From NCBI GenBank assembly GCA_008694505.1, contig VZDJ01000301.1, positions 8,926,563 through 8,990,562 on the forward strand: DNA of 64,000 nucleotides, in the 5' to 3' direction. Origin of the DNA: Cyanoderma ruficeps. Its lineage: Eukaryota > Chordata > Aves > Passeriformes > Timaliidae. Shown piece by piece: positions 36,723 to 50,100 of this stretch. The position numbers were made by a program, and so were the translations under genes. The notes under the pieces are model-generated. The model saw only the letters and a program-made list of their open reading frames with translations, made no database searches and was not told where the DNA came from. Position 1 is the first letter of the stretch, and every line of letters starts with the position of its first letter.

Positions 36723-39079
36723 TTCTCCAAACAAAACTCAGGCCTTCTCTGAATGAATCTTGTCTAAGAAAGGTGATTTGACAAGATAAAATCACAAAAT
36801 AAAAGCCTGTCCTGAAGGTGCACAGCCCAAACCCTTTTCAGGACACACCATCAGCCCCCAGTGCCAGCACTGAAGTAGCAAAACTGGAATTACTGAAGCA
36901 GAGAGGATTAAGCAGCACCAGAAGATGAAAGAGCAGAGGCTTAAGGAATTGATAAAAGATGATAGAATGGAGGTTTCAATGCAAAGAGAACTTTCTTTCT
37001 TCAGTACAAACAAGTTTCTGTAGCCGATCATCAAAGATTGTCCATGCAAACCTAAATGGGCAGCGACAGGTTTGTGCAGGGTATTGGATTCCTGTCTGCT
37101 CACTGGAGATATTCCCACCATACTTTCACTGTTCTGTATGAGGATTATTAGACTTTGAATTTGGTGCAAAGAACAGGGAATTTTACAGCTTATTCTGGGC
37201 ACTGCAATTCCCATCATGAAGTTATTAGTAAGAAGGAATGAACAGTAATTGTGAGGGAACAACGAGGTTATAATCATAACTCGTTCCAAATTATACTCCT
37301 GTGATCTCCCTTTTGCTCCAACTGCGAGCTGCTTTTAAACTTGGGAAATGTTCAATAATAAAGTTAAGAAGGAAATTACTGGGCATTTCTTTGAACAGCA
37401 AACTTCCTAGAAATGCAGCGATTGTCGTAATCAGCAGGTTCATGGGCTTCAAAGTGCTGTGCTCACCTGACAGTTCTTTCAATCATTTTGCAGTAAAATA
37501 CATCTGTAGCCATCGAGGCATTGTGTAATCCCCCCACACACCTGTAAATTACAATGTGGGATGTCATGATTTATTTCATAGCATAAAAGCTGTTAAATGA
37601 ATACTGACAGCACCATTAGCGTCCTGATCTTGAACTGAAGTGCAAGTCAGCTCTGCTTAAGTCATCATTCTCAGGAGCCACAAATAAATGTGCACTTGAA
37701 AAAGGTGCCGTGGGTTAACCAGAGCCGAATTAGTCAAGAAAAAAAAAATTGGTGGAGAAAGGAGCAGTTCAGGAAATGACAGCCTGAAGCTCTTATTCCA
37801 ACACTGCTTCTTGAAGCAGAACAAAGCCAAAGACCCCAGAACACAAAAAAAGGGGCTTAAAACTTGATTAATTTTGAATTAATTGAGAGATATCGGTATC
37901 TCTTCAGCATCTTGTGCTCTGAGTGCTCCTACCCACACCTCCTGCCTCGTTCCCTCTCTTGGGAAGCAGAACCCAAATGGGCTCCACTCCCTGCACTCCT
38001 CTTTGCCTTCTGCCTTCCAGGAAGAGTCCTGGTGAAAAGTAAAGTAGGGAGAACCAAATGAACTCAGCTCAGAGTTAATTTATCCCACCAGGAATCATCA
38101 GTTACTATTGCTCTGCCCTAAATCCCAGATTCTTGATATCAAGAAAGAAAATGGCTCCTTGTGCTTGCACTGAAGTAAAATGTTTAATTTCTATTCTTAA
38201 CCAATTCCGAGCTAATGGTGTTCTTTGGTTCTTTGAAATACAAACACTTACTTTCCCACAATTCATGTTCTGTTTTGTTTGTTCCCTAATGCAACACTGC
38301 CCATTTTGTTGCTCTCCTACACATTTAAACCACTTTTTTCCCCCTCATACAGATACTGTCATTTCTGGAGGTGAAATCTGCCTGTCCTTAGAGCCTGACG
38401 AATCCTGTTGTATTATAAATATTTATCACAACTCTTTTAATACCAACAGCTGTGCTCCTTTCACATGCAGAGCTGGTTTTATAAAGGGTCAAGGCCTCTG
38501 TTCCTCTTCCCAGTTTCCACAAGATTTCAGAGTGTTCCCATTTGGCCCTCCACAGACAGGACTCAACACGCCTCCAGGATGACTGTTCCTTCTTAATGAG
38601 GAATAATTGTTCTCTCTTCCAACGCAGATCTTATCCCAGTTTGGACATTATTTCTACTTTTACTTGCATGTTCATCCCAGTCATTTATTGCAATCTGTTT
38701 GTCCACCTAAAGGGATCAAAGGCATTTCAAACTAAAACACAAACCTCAGACTGTCAGGCTGGTTAGTTCTAGAGTCATCCCTAATAATTCACAGCTTCTG
38801 TGAGACTCTCCAGATTTAAAAAATTGCTTGAATATGATCATTTATTAAGTTTTTCCCTTTGATGAACCCAGAACACCTCAAAAGGGATTTTTTCTTTCTT
38901 CAATTGAGGGCAAATGAAATTTATCTGGCTTTTTTCCCCTGTTACTTCCAAAAGGACACATCAGTCATTCCAAACTAACACACTTAAAGCCGAACACCTA
39001 TTAAACAACCCCAAATCACACTTTATTGAGTGCTGAGGTGTTTTCTCATTCTAAATGAAGTGTTTCTTTTCTCATTTAG

Positions 39080-39246
39080 AGCTCCAAATGGGACCCTGAC
39101 TAGCGGAACAAGATGGCCAGTCTTCACTAGTACTGACCAAAAATATTTGACACTGAGCACCAACTCTTCTGAGGTACTGACAAAACTCCGAGCTCAGCAG
39201 TGTCGATTCTGGAAACACTTCTTCCCCAAAGTCATGGAAATGACAG
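39080..39246 (+). CDS. BCHE: Butyrylcholinesterase, exon 3 (residues 506-562)
   Basis: This 167-bp exon, which I recall as the same length in human BCHE, completes the catalytic domain. It starts with A, which finishes the Gly506 codon (GG|A), and ends with G, the first base of Gly562, followed by GTAACAG. It encodes the RWPVF and LRAQQCRFW blocks; Cys547 is the partner of Cys428 from exon 2 in the third intrachain disulfide. Sequons are at Asn509 and Asn534. The FFPKV.EMTG block at its end leads into the tetramerisation helix encoded by exon 4. Splice sites, phase and protein similarity agree, so no break or frameshift is present. Confidence 0.97.
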
Positions 39247-39460
39247 GTAACAGTTCTTTTCTAGATGCTTTAATAGAAAACTTTTATGCCAGGGGCATTT
39301 GCTGGATGTTGATGTGATAATTGAGTTCAGATCTCTGTATTCCTGTTCGTAACTGAGATGTTCAGTTGGGTAAAACTGAATTGGTGTTGGATAAAACTGT
39401 CCATGCTGTGTTGAGGGTGGACCCCAGAATGTGCCCTGTGCTTCCAGCTTTGGGGTCACC

Positions 39461-40038
39461 TGTTGTTTTTTATCTTCTTTTTGCCAGAGTCAGGATTAAA
39501 TGCTCGAGACAGCATTTCTTGCTTGGACTCAGATTTTTATTAATTCTTATCTACATTACAGTCCCACAAGCCGTGAGTTCTACAGCACTTCCAGCTAACA
39601 AACTAAAAATGGAGCCCCATCTCTCTCTCTACAAGGCCTTTTAAGGATAAACTGTCCAATTAAAAAATGACACCTCAATTATTTTTACTTTTAACCCAAT
39701 AGCCAACCACACATGACCTGCAATGTGGATTTTTCTATCCAGTCAGAAAATCCCACCCAGACCCATGAAGGAGAAGGTGAAAAAGAAGGACTGGCCTAGG
39801 CCTTAAATCCTCCATCTTGCTTTGTATATATATTACTGTATTCTAAACCCTTAAACTCTAAGTTTTCCACCCATGTGATATCACACACTTCTATCCAAAC
39901 TCCACACCCACAATCCCAGCGCTGTCACTCAATTTTGGGAGCCTTTTCCACGGCCTCAGGTCCAATGCAGTGTTTGCTTGGGGGTCAGTGCCTGTGAGCA
40001 CAGAAAGTCTGGAATTCTCAGTGCTCAGGGTTCCAACA
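39461..40038 (-). mobile_element. Solo LTR of an endogenous retrovirus (copy B)
   Basis: A 578-bp element with TGTTG...CAACA ends, the same family as 15221-15797 and almost the same length. On the minus strand AATAAA lies near the end and TTAAAAGGCC upstream of it. Flanking hexamers GTCACC and GTCCCC differ at one base, supporting a 6-bp target duplication. The element begins 215 bp downstream of BCHE exon 3, in intron 3, antisense to BCHE, so its polyadenylation signal is on the opposite strand. No internal retroviral genes remain. Confidence 0.9.
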
Positions 40039-42939
40039 GTCCCCACCCTATTTTGTACCAGGACAAAACCTGGGGACACACCAAGGGACAGCACTTTGTG
40101 ATACGGAGTTTTCCTGTCCCAAAATTCAGGTGCAGCCGCAGTGTGAGACACTGAGTGCTGACACCTCTGTCCTTTGGTTCCCCCTGAAAGAGTCTTGGTG
40201 CCACCAGAATTCCTGGGTGCTGGAGAGAGCAGGAAAATCAGTGCTGAAGGAGAGTTTGCACCGGGAATTCTGGAGGCTTTAGTTGTTCTGTATAAACTGT
40301 GGGGCGTCACAGGATGTTATATTTGGCTTATATTATCTATTATTTATGGGATTCTGTTTTATGCAACTGATCCCCCGAGGACAGAAAGTGCACTGCCACT
40401 GCCAAGAGGGGATTCTGGTTTCCAGCTCACGTGAGAGCCCTGGGTTTTATTTCTGGATTGTCACTGCTGACAACCCAGAGGCTGCAGGAATTGCCTATAA
40501 AAAACAGGACTGATTTGTGCCTGGCCATGTACACAACGGATTTATGAGATTTCACTTCCAAGAAAAGTATAATTGTTTGAAACTTTAAGGTCAGTGGAAC
40601 GCAGAAGACTCAAATTTTTTGAAGACCAATGGCACTGTTTTACCAAAGCCTAGCAACAGATGAAGCCTCTGAGCTCTGGGTTTCAAAAGGAATTGATTTT
40701 ATAAAGTGATTTTGCAGCTCTGGAATCGCATTCTGCAGCTTGAGTGAGGGAAAGTCTCGTTTCAGAAATGAGATACACTTTTAAGATGTTAATTAGTAAT
40801 TTAAAATCTTTCTCTAAGGCTCAGTTTGAATGCACGTCTTAAAAAACACGTAAGCCTTAAAAATATGTAAACTGTCATGGTGCACAGATGATCCCTTCTG
40901 AAATAATTTATTCCTTCCTCATTTGAGTCTGTGACTGTATTATGGCTCAACTTTTATCCCCTCTCAATTCAACAGATGTTTTTCAATTAAATCAAGAGAC
41001 GCGAAATCAGTAGGTAAAATGAATAATTTATGAAGCCTACTGTGTGATTTTTAAAATCACAACGTTCCCAATTACGGGTGGATTTCAGGGAGGTTTCAAA
41101 GATCCTGACAACTTTGTGCTGAGCCCGGAGAACTGAACCCTTTTACATATTCCTTTAACCTGGCTGGGAAACCCTAGGGGGAAAAAAAAAAATGTGGATC
41201 CTACAAATGGGCTGAGCTTTGCTTTGAGTCCGTGTGGAGCAGGAGGGAGCAGATCAGCAAATCCTGGAGGGGAGAAGAGCTGCTCTGCCTGGTCCTGGGG
41301 GGTTGAGGGATGATGAAGCAACGCTCAGGATCTGCCAGCAGACAGAAACGCGTCGCCGTGCTGCGTTCGGTGATTCGCAACATAAATTTACATAATTTAA
41401 TTAAAAGAAATTCGCGAGCGTATTCTCAGCAAAAAGAGAAGAATCGTCGTGTCTGGATCCAAATATAGGACTGAGGGAAGAATGTTGTCAACAAGTGGCA
41501 CTGGCTGGTCTTGTATCATCTGTCAGTCCTTGAAACATTGCAATAATAAAAACAGAGCATTTCCATTATGTTCCCCACACAATATTATCCAAATCTGACA
41601 GAAAACCCTTTAAAATCCTGTGTACAAACGTGATATAAGAACTCATATTGCAATAATTCTCCTCGCTGAGATATTATTTTGCATTTTCTCTCTCCTTTTA
41701 TGCCCAAAGGACAGGGAACACCATTAATGCAGAGATTTCCTCTTGTTGTGAGGGTCTCTCGTTTCTATTATTCCTTTCATTGAAATATTCTTAGGAAAAG
41801 AAGGTTGCTTTAATATGAGGTGATGTAAGATGACAGGGAACGAGTAAGGAATTTTTATGTTCTCATTGTTAAAAGTTCAAGTAGGGTTCAGATAGGCAAA
41901 GTAGAATTCTATCAGGTACAACCCAAAGAGGATAATCAAAACAACTTATTTTGCGGAAATCACGCTTTTTCAGCATCAAGTGATCAGGATTTGACAAGGA
42001 TGTGCTTGGTAACCCCTTGCTTAATTCGTGACCCCCTCCTATCCCAAGCCTTCCCACCCACTGAGGGATTTCAAAGCCTTTAAATGTGTCCTGGATCTGA
42101 ACCAGCCTGTTCCCATCCCAGGCTGGGTGAGACAAGTTCCCTGAGGCAGTTCAATATATATGAGAAATATATATCTCTTTACTGTTAGGTAATTCATATT
42201 TTCCTCAAGCAATCATAGCAGATATCTTTTTAAAAAATTATTATGGTTGTGGGGTAGGAAAATAATAAGGCAAAAAATGAGGCTTGTGCAGTAACACAAG
42301 AGTAACAGCCATATATAAAATACGGCCTTGATACCTCCGGAGTAATTCTGAGTAATTCTGACTTTTTACAAGTCAGAACCTGTAGTTTTGTGTCCAGCTT
42401 GATAACAAACGCTGAACAAGCAGACCTGGGCTCAGACACAATTCCTACAGGGATTCTCACCCCATTCCCTGCACCCAGCCCAGGACAGGCTGGGAGCCCT
42501 CAGCATTTCCCATTGCATCTGGGTTTCTGCTGGCTGCTGCTGGGAGAATCACGCTGGAGGGGCAGTAAACAGTAAGTGACTTTTAAGTAGCTTTTAGAGC
42601 AATCATATGTTAATTATAAAAGCATCTGTGTCAGACTTTACCTCCTCAACACAACCTTTAATGCATCTAAAGCCCTTCCTATTTATATGAGCCCGTTTCC
42701 TCTTGATTGTGGAACGCTGCAGGCAGCCAAACTTTCCATTTACCCTTCCATTACTATTTTAGTGTGCCTAATACATATTTTTCTATTTTATTTGATATTG
42801 CTGCATCATGTATCATCTTATGAGGGAATCAAGCTTGGTCATTTAAATACATTACTTTTTAAAACCACCCTAAAAAGATTTTTTTTTTAATGTGGAGGAA
42901 ATGTTCAGCCTCTTGACCAATGAGCAACAAAAATTATTT

Positions 42940-43075
42940 GTGATTTAAAAATTATAATTTTATAATTTCAATTACATAATTAATATATCATGAATATATA
43001 GAATTATATATTATATAATATCTATAATTAATTTTAATTTTATAATTCTATAATTATAAAAAATATTGTGTTTGC
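42940..43075. repeat. Very AT-rich tract
   Basis: Consists almost wholly of TAATT / ATATA / TATAAT words in BCHE intron 3, with short self-complementary pieces. Not a coding or named repeat sequence. Confidence 0.75.
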
Positions 43076-43879
43076 TGTGACTCTCCAACCAGTATCTGGA
43101 TTCTGCAGAGGTAAATACTCAGGGTGGTAAGAATATTTTTAAAAATTGACTAAACAGAAAATTCATCATCAGAATTAAATTAAGTTTCCACAGAGTTGGA
43201 TACATGAAGAAATGTGAATTAACCACAAGTAACCTCACCAATATTACCACACCTCCCAAGAAAGACTTTACTCATTGCACCTCTGAGCAATAAGTTTCTG
43301 TACCCAAACCATCTGATTTCTTTCCAACATTTCATTCTATCTCACTGGAAAGATAACAGCCTTAGAATAATTCATCTCTTAGAGAGCTCTGCTGACTTCT
43401 GGAAGAACTAAAAATATAAAATAAAGGATTTTGTAGTCCTTAAAAATGCATGTGAAAAGGAATATATTGCTGTGGCTAACAAAGCTTTGATATACAGAGA
43501 ATGTGATTAAAGAATATTCAATATAGATATTATTTGTTTTCTCCTTTCTGCAAATTTATGAAGAAACTCTCACCATGAGAATCTACAGCATAAACCTGTG
43601 ACATTTATCATACATCATCTATTAAACCCAGAAACTTGCAGGTACCTGCAATCATGAGCTGTTGAGGATGGAAAAATTAATTCTAACTTGTCATCCCTTG
43701 TTAATGAACAGCTCTATGGCCTTTATCCCAATCCTAAATGGGGTTTTTTTTGTGTGTTAACATTAAGATTAGCACTTTATTGGCACATCCAGCAGTTCAA
43801 AGGATGGGATGGTGATAAATTTAATTTTGCTGTAACTCCATCAAAGCAAGGGATAGATGGAATGAGAGGAAATTCCTGC

Positions 43880-43913
43880 NCTGCTGAAAAAAAAAAAAAA
43901 AAAAAAAAAAAAA
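43880..43913. repeat. A-run next to one N
   Basis: N at 43880, then CTGCTG and about 27 A, followed by CCAAACCAAAA. It may be the poly(A) end of a small retroposed sequence, but no body is recognised. Confidence 0.85.
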
Positions 43914-45651
43914 CCAAACCAAAAAATCCAAACCATTTTTAAAATTTTGATCTTCTAAATGGGAACATCTCAGATTCATTGCCTACAGAATTTCCCCTTT
44001 TCTCCTTGTCAGCTTCACTGGGCTTTGCACGAGGCTACAGGGAATTAAGGTAAAGTTTGGGATTGCCCCAGTGGCTTGGAGAAAATTCCCTGTTGTCACT
44101 GTTCCGTGGCTCTGCAGGCACCCAGTGCTCTGAGCTGTAATTATTGGTCAGCTTGGACTCTCTGATCTTTCCCTCCTCTCCCTCCCAGCCGTCAGCTCCT
44201 CCAAGCCATGGGTGGTTGCCTCCCAGAGATTGATGATGTTGCTGATAATGGGACACATCGACTTGTGACTTCAATTTGGATCTTATCACTGGGGGCGGGG
44301 AAAGCAAACAAATGGGAATGCAAGTTCTTATTTCAGTGTTTTCTGTTCCCCTTTTTGTCTTTTAGATTCATAATGGTGGCTCCTCTGGAGTTTTTGATGT
44401 CTTCTTTCTCTAGCTGGCTCACTTGTTCACCATAATCTTTAAAAAGTCCCATAATTTATACTCCAGAACAGTGACTTTTAATTCAAGATGTGTCTATGGT
44501 AGAGATATTCCAGTGTCTTTGGGCAGACTTTAAACAGCTCTACACCTCAATAAGTAACCAAGAGAGGTTTTTGAGTTTCCTTTTTAATTCATATGTGGAG
44601 GTTTTGCCTGAATAAATAAAACTGGACATCCAAAATCAAGAATAAAATGAGAAACACAGTTCAGGCAGTTTTCTCCAAATAATACTGCTACTGCTTCATA
44701 CACTAAATTACCAATCCATTGGACTTAATGTGAAACATTTGGCTTTGCCTGAGACCCTGACTACATCTTTAAATTAAATATGTGCAAAGGAGAGTTCTTA
44801 GAGTCAGGAAAGCAGAATGTTGTGCATGTTTTGTCCCCACGTTTCTGAGTTCTCTCTGCATTGCTTAGCAATGAAAATGAGATTTTATTGTTACCAGCAC
44901 TTCCAAATCATCTCTGAGTTAATGGCAGTTGTGGCTGCAGAAAAAAAAAGATTTAAAAGTATCTGAACTTCCTTTTGGTCTCTGTTGTCACCAAGCTTAT
45001 TTACAACTTTGAGCTGAGGGAGAAGGATGTGGTTAATTTATTGACATTTTTCCCCATATTTGTTCTTCACACTTTTCTGTTTGACTGCGTGTAAAAGTAC
45101 AGGACTTCCCGGAGAAAAAGCATCTTGGTTTTATTTCTGGTCTCACTGGAACCAAGAAGTAAATCTCATTTCAAAGTCTCATTAAATTGCCATCTGGATT
45201 TCCAGACCAAAAAGGTTTGGAAACGTCGAGCTAAACTGCAGATAAGCGACCAAATTACTGGATGCTTCTCCAAGCTAAATCTCGGAATCAGTGAACTCTC
45301 TCTGCCGAAATATTTTCTCTAGCCATGTGTAAAACACAGAAGTATTTCATTTTCACATCACCAGTTACACTTGCAGCGCCGGCAGGTCGTAAAAAAGGGG
45401 GAAGGGGTGTATTTATGGAGGGACAGGGCCAAGGCTCTGCTGCAGCAGAAGAACATAAAAGCCAAAGGAGCAGAAAGAAACCACGGAGCTGTTACCTCAG
45501 GAACACCATCACCAAGCTTTTCTGGAAGGGAAAAACCCACCACCGGAGCTGGGTCCAGAATGAATAAAGCATTCGTGGACCATCAGTGGTTTCTGAACTT
45601 TATCCTGAAGTCTGCAGCTGATTCATGTCGCAGCAGGACACGAAATAAAGA

Positions 45652-45950
45652 TGTTTGACTCCAGTCAGGAGGCAGTAGAAATCAGAAGGTTCTATTTACA
45701 ATTCATTCAGCCCTTTTATAACATTCCGCACTAAAAGTCATGGTTTTGGTCCATAGGGCTGAGACCTCTCCCATTGGCTAGGGAACAGAAATAGCAAACA
45801 ACACCTGTTGTTATGGGAAAGGAATATTGTCTATATAAGGTTGTTCTGGGAAAAAGAAAACTGAAAAGGTTGAAAAGTTGAAAAGTTTCCCCTGTGAAGA
45901 GCTCAGCAATTCTCAAGCTCAGAAAATATCGGGTCCACAGATACAAAATG
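45652..45950 (-). mobile_element. Candidate LTR in BCHE intron 3
   Basis: On the minus strand, an AGCCAATGGG CCAAT box (plus position about 45770) is followed by TATAAAAGG (about 45715) and then a terminus TCAAACA (45652). That order and spacing are typical of a retroviral U3-R-U5. The other end and a target duplication were not found, so the boundary near 45950 is a guess. Confidence 0.4.
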
Positions 45951-46824
45951 ATGAGGAACAGTGACTGGTACAGCTTGCAGGTTTTATTCACATTTTTTTG
46001 GTGGTGCCTGGGATGTCCCTGCAAGGCCACTGCCTTTCTCCATGGTGTTAATCAACTTTTGGGGCCGCAGGAAGGGATCCCTGTCCATAAAATACTCTGG
46101 GAACCCTGTGAAATGCTGTATTTTTATGACTCTTCTTGTCCTCACCCTCTGCTCCCATGCTCCTAACAAATTTGGCAATAAATATTTCCTTGGGACTCAG
46201 GATTACTCGGAAAATGCTTTAAAGGTGGGGATGAAACAGAAAAGAGAAGATGGTTTCATGTTGACACAGTGCACATTTGACAGTGTCCTGCTCCAAACCT
46301 TTATGTTTTAAACTTGGGGATTTATTCTATGGGAGGTCGAGATCCTGGACATCCATTGAAATCCATTAAAACAATGGAAATGCTGTTGTTTCCTTAAACA
46401 AAGCTGTGAATTCTTATCTTTACAAATATCTCTTTGATTTTGCATCATTTAATCTTCAGGGCGTGTGAGTTTCAATGCAGGGTATATTGAACCAAAAAAA
46501 TATTTTGAGGATAAAAAAAATGAAAAAAAAAAGTGGCTTTAAATGATGATTTTGATGGACAGAAGGATTATCCAAAATGTATATAAAATATATATATATA
46601 TTTTAAAAGAATTAAAATATATTTATTACCCTGCCAGAATGATACCTTTGCACTCCTTCCTTTCTGTTGTAAGGACAAAATGCTGATCACTGAATTTTCA
46701 GTGATTCCAGGTTTAAGGAAAGAAGCAAGAGACCATCCCATCATGTATTCGGAGCAGATGACATTGATAATCAAAATTATTTCCCAATTAGCATACAAAG
46801 AGATTCAAATTTAGATTAATGTAA

Positions 46825-46965
<141 letters not shown>

Positions 46966-47158
46966 TTAATATGTTTACTCTTTCCAGTTTGTCCCTAGAA
47001 CTGTTCATCAGGCAGATACCCAGGTAGCTCCCCAACGTGTCCAGCATTAAATATGTTATGCAGATTAAAAGGAAAACGTTACGAGACACAGTTTTGATTT
47101 CAGATCTTTCATTTATATTTTACCTCCTCTCTCAATAAAAAAATAATATAAGGCACCC
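46966..47158 (+). other. BCHE: BCHE 3'UTR
   Basis: Untranslated sequence directly after the TAA. The end is set by the only nearby canonical polyadenylation signal, AATAAA at 47134-47139, plus about 20 bases; the true cleavage site is not visible. Longer 3'UTRs using later signals are possible. No repeat is present. Confidence 0.6.
47134..47139 (+). terminator. BCHE: Polyadenylation signal AATAAA for BCHE
   Basis: Canonical AATAAA 169 bases after the stop codon, on the coding strand, followed by an A-rich stretch. The spacing fits a short BCHE 3'UTR. Other isoforms may use later signals. Confidence 0.55.
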
Positions 47159-47159
47159 A

Positions 47160-50100
47160 CACCCTTTTGAAGCTTCCCTGGGTTAAGTAGGACTGTAGAG
47201 ATTAAAGGCTGGAGATTAATGATGTACATTTTATTATAAATACTCGCTGCTTAAATTCACCCTTCAAAGACACAATGTAATCTGTTGGAGGGAAATGGAT
47301 TTTTTTTTTTTTTAACCTAAACAGAAATAGCAGTTTTACAGCATTGCCATGCAGAACACAATCAGATTTAATCTCTAACTGCAACGCCACCGTGCTCAAG
47401 CCTTGTTTCAGACATAATTTCATCGACATAAACATAAAGATACAATAACTTTGCTGCACACACCAGGCAATGTTGTCTTGTTAGACCGAAGAGTTTTAAG
47501 ACTGCCATAAAAGTGTGAATCAGTGCTTCTCTCCGGCCAAATCTGTGGGACAGAGCCATGCTAGGAGAGGATTTGAAAGCCTAAATCAAGTGCTACAGTG
47601 AAATAAGATGGAAAACCCGACGCCTTTCCCACAATCCTCATTTTTCAAGGAGTGAAGAATGATCAAATAATGAATTCACACCTTTCCAGCTCCCTGGGAA
47701 AAGTCCCTGCTATGGAGGCAACCTCCAATTTTGATTTTTTTTTTTGGTCCACTCAGTTGCTTCTTGGTTGAGGGACACCCCCCATTTCCTGGAACACGAG
47801 GGGCAGGTTTTGACACCTGCAGAAGAGCCTCAGTCTCTGTTTTCAGCAGATCCTCAGCCCCAAAATCTGCCAGGAGAGAGATTTCCTGGCCAGAAACGTC
47901 CAGGATGGAAGGCTGGGAAGGGGATTCTTGCAGAGGGATGTTGTGATTTTGGTGGGAAGGACACAAAGGACTCTTTGCCATGGCCAGGGGTTGGCATCTC
48001 CCACACTCCTTTCCACCTGCTCGAGCTGAACCTATTAAAAACTTCCAAAGAAACCCATGGATAATTCTTGCTACTTCCCTGCTTTTGGATGAGGCTGGAA
48101 TTTTTCTGCCTGAACACCGCCTTAATTGGTTGCTTTTCACTGGCCCAACTGGGAAGAATAAACGCCAAGGGTTTGATGAATGTAAGTAGTGTGTGAGAGC
48201 AACAAGCCATCTCGTAAATGAATTATCCCGAAGCTTTCTGTAAATGCAACAGCGTCTCAGTGCATCTATTTTCTGTGCTGGTGATTGCAAAATGCCTCCT
48301 TGGATTGAGCTGAAGAACTCCAGATAATGAACTGAGAGTGTTCTCTTCCTGGCAATCAGTTTGACCACACAGGATCCCTGCACTGAAAGCATTTATTTAT
48401 ACAGGAAGGCCAAATTCTGCAAGAGAGGATGGCTTATCATCTTTCCAGTTATTTCTAAGAGAACAAAATTATTTCCCTGACTACATTATGGAAAACCGCC
48501 TTTTAGCCCAGGATTTTCAAAGGCTGCGGTCAAACCTGCACAGAGAAAAAAAAAATAAAATTCTGATCAGTTTTGAAGATGCTGATGAAAACTTGAAATG
48601 ATCTGGGATCCAAAAGCCCTTTTTATGTGGCACTACATGTTTATACCACAGGCAATTAGCCCATCACATAGATTAGCATAGTATTTATCAAATATTCTTC
48701 AGGCTGAGCTTGGGATACTGAAAATAAAAACAGAATTTTGGTCCAACCCTGAGCAGTTCTGGCACTCCCCATTTTATTTTTGTGCTGTTCTTCACGGGTA
48801 TTTTGGGTGCTGCTCTGCCACAGTGAGCCTTGACAGCACCATCAAAGCAGCTTTTATTTCTTTAGCCATCCTCTTGACAGCAATATTTCCTTATCCATCT
48901 GTCTGATCAGACTAATCAATGGGGGGAAAATAACTGAGCCAATTAAAATGCAAAATAACCTCTGGAAAGGTGGTGAAGGAGTTTATAAAATATTTGGTTG
49001 CAAAGGTGGTTTTTGTTTGAGTAAAACAAAGGTTAAACCACTTATTGATGGTTTTACTGATTTTCTTGGTGTGACTTGCTAGCTTTGTGTTTATTCACCT
49101 GCTGGGAAATAATATCTCCATTTATCATTATAATTAAATGAATACATCATGTAGTCATTCATTGCTCATATCTGCAAAATAATAAACCAAGGAAAACCTG
49201 AAGAATTTGGATGTAAATGGTTAAGGTAAGGAAGAGTGAAAAAAAAGACTGTGATTGCTGAAAATGATGATTATATATTAGAGGGATATCTCACCCAGAC
49301 CTTCCTGAAGATGGAATGTTGTTAATTGATGTTTTCTTTTCGCTCCTGAGAGCCAAGAAATGCAGGTTTCTCTGTGAAACCTGAGAAAATGTGTTGATTC
49401 TTTCTTACCATCCTTGATACCCAAAGCAAGAATTCTGAATTTAGTCACAGAGTTCATCAAAGATCAGAACAAAATCAACTGCAGTGCCAACAAAAACGTT
49501 GGCATCAAACCAGTTGTCATTGGGTTTGTAATCTCTCAGGTTTAATGACAGATATTTCACGCTTATTTTAGATACTGGCATTGGAGGACTGAAGTCAGAC
49601 ATTTCCCAGCAATTAAACCCACTTTCTTTTTCTCCACATTTTAAATGTTTTGTCTGAAGAAATTTTTGTTCAATAAGCTTTCAGTAAAGTTAAGCTTTAT
49701 TTATGTGAAATCCAATCTGTTCTTCTGCTGGAGTATCAAACACAGAGGGAGTTGAGATGTTCATGGTACCTGACTCAGGCCTGGCCTGCAAAGCTGGACC
49801 AACCAGAGCTGAAGATTTCTGGCTTTCAAGAGTCCAGAATTATCTCTAACACAACTTAAACCCTCCCAAAATTTCCAGGCTTCCTCCCAGCTGCAGATAT
49901 CACCCTCATAACTTGGACCCCCTCAGAGCTTTTTATCCCTCAGAGCTTGGAGTTTTTGGAGTGGAAGTTCAGGCCTCGGCGTCCCAAACCTTGGCCCTCA
50001 CTCCAATGTTACCACACTAAAAAAGGCAAATTTCTGTCGGAGTGGAAAGCTGGGCTTTGGCCTTCTTTGGTCAGTAGAGGCTCAGTCTGTTTATACAGCA

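Larger units (their letters stand above)
23586..39079 (+). other. BCHE: BCHE intron 2
   Basis: A 15.5 kb phase-2 intron (GTAAGT donor at 23586; TTTCTCATTTAG acceptor ending at 39079). It contains a GGTT microsatellite right after the donor, an old CR1-like relic (24636-24705), an ATTG microsatellite with a 17-base gap, a TA run (26142-26158), an LTR-like fragment (27068-27190), a sense CR1 (30170-30552) and a short CR1 end (36640-36722). The remaining sequence is AT-rich, unique-looking and without open frames that resemble known proteins. Confidence 0.95.

Noticed and set aside
39366..39644. Open frame sharing its C-terminal peptide with one at 15026-15403
   Set aside because: The shared peptide comes from the two LTR copies, read on the strand opposite to the LTR; it is not a conserved gene.
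47676..48392. 238-codon antisense open frame
   Set aside because: No recognisable family, no splice or start context; long frames of this size occur by chance in 64 kb on two strands.
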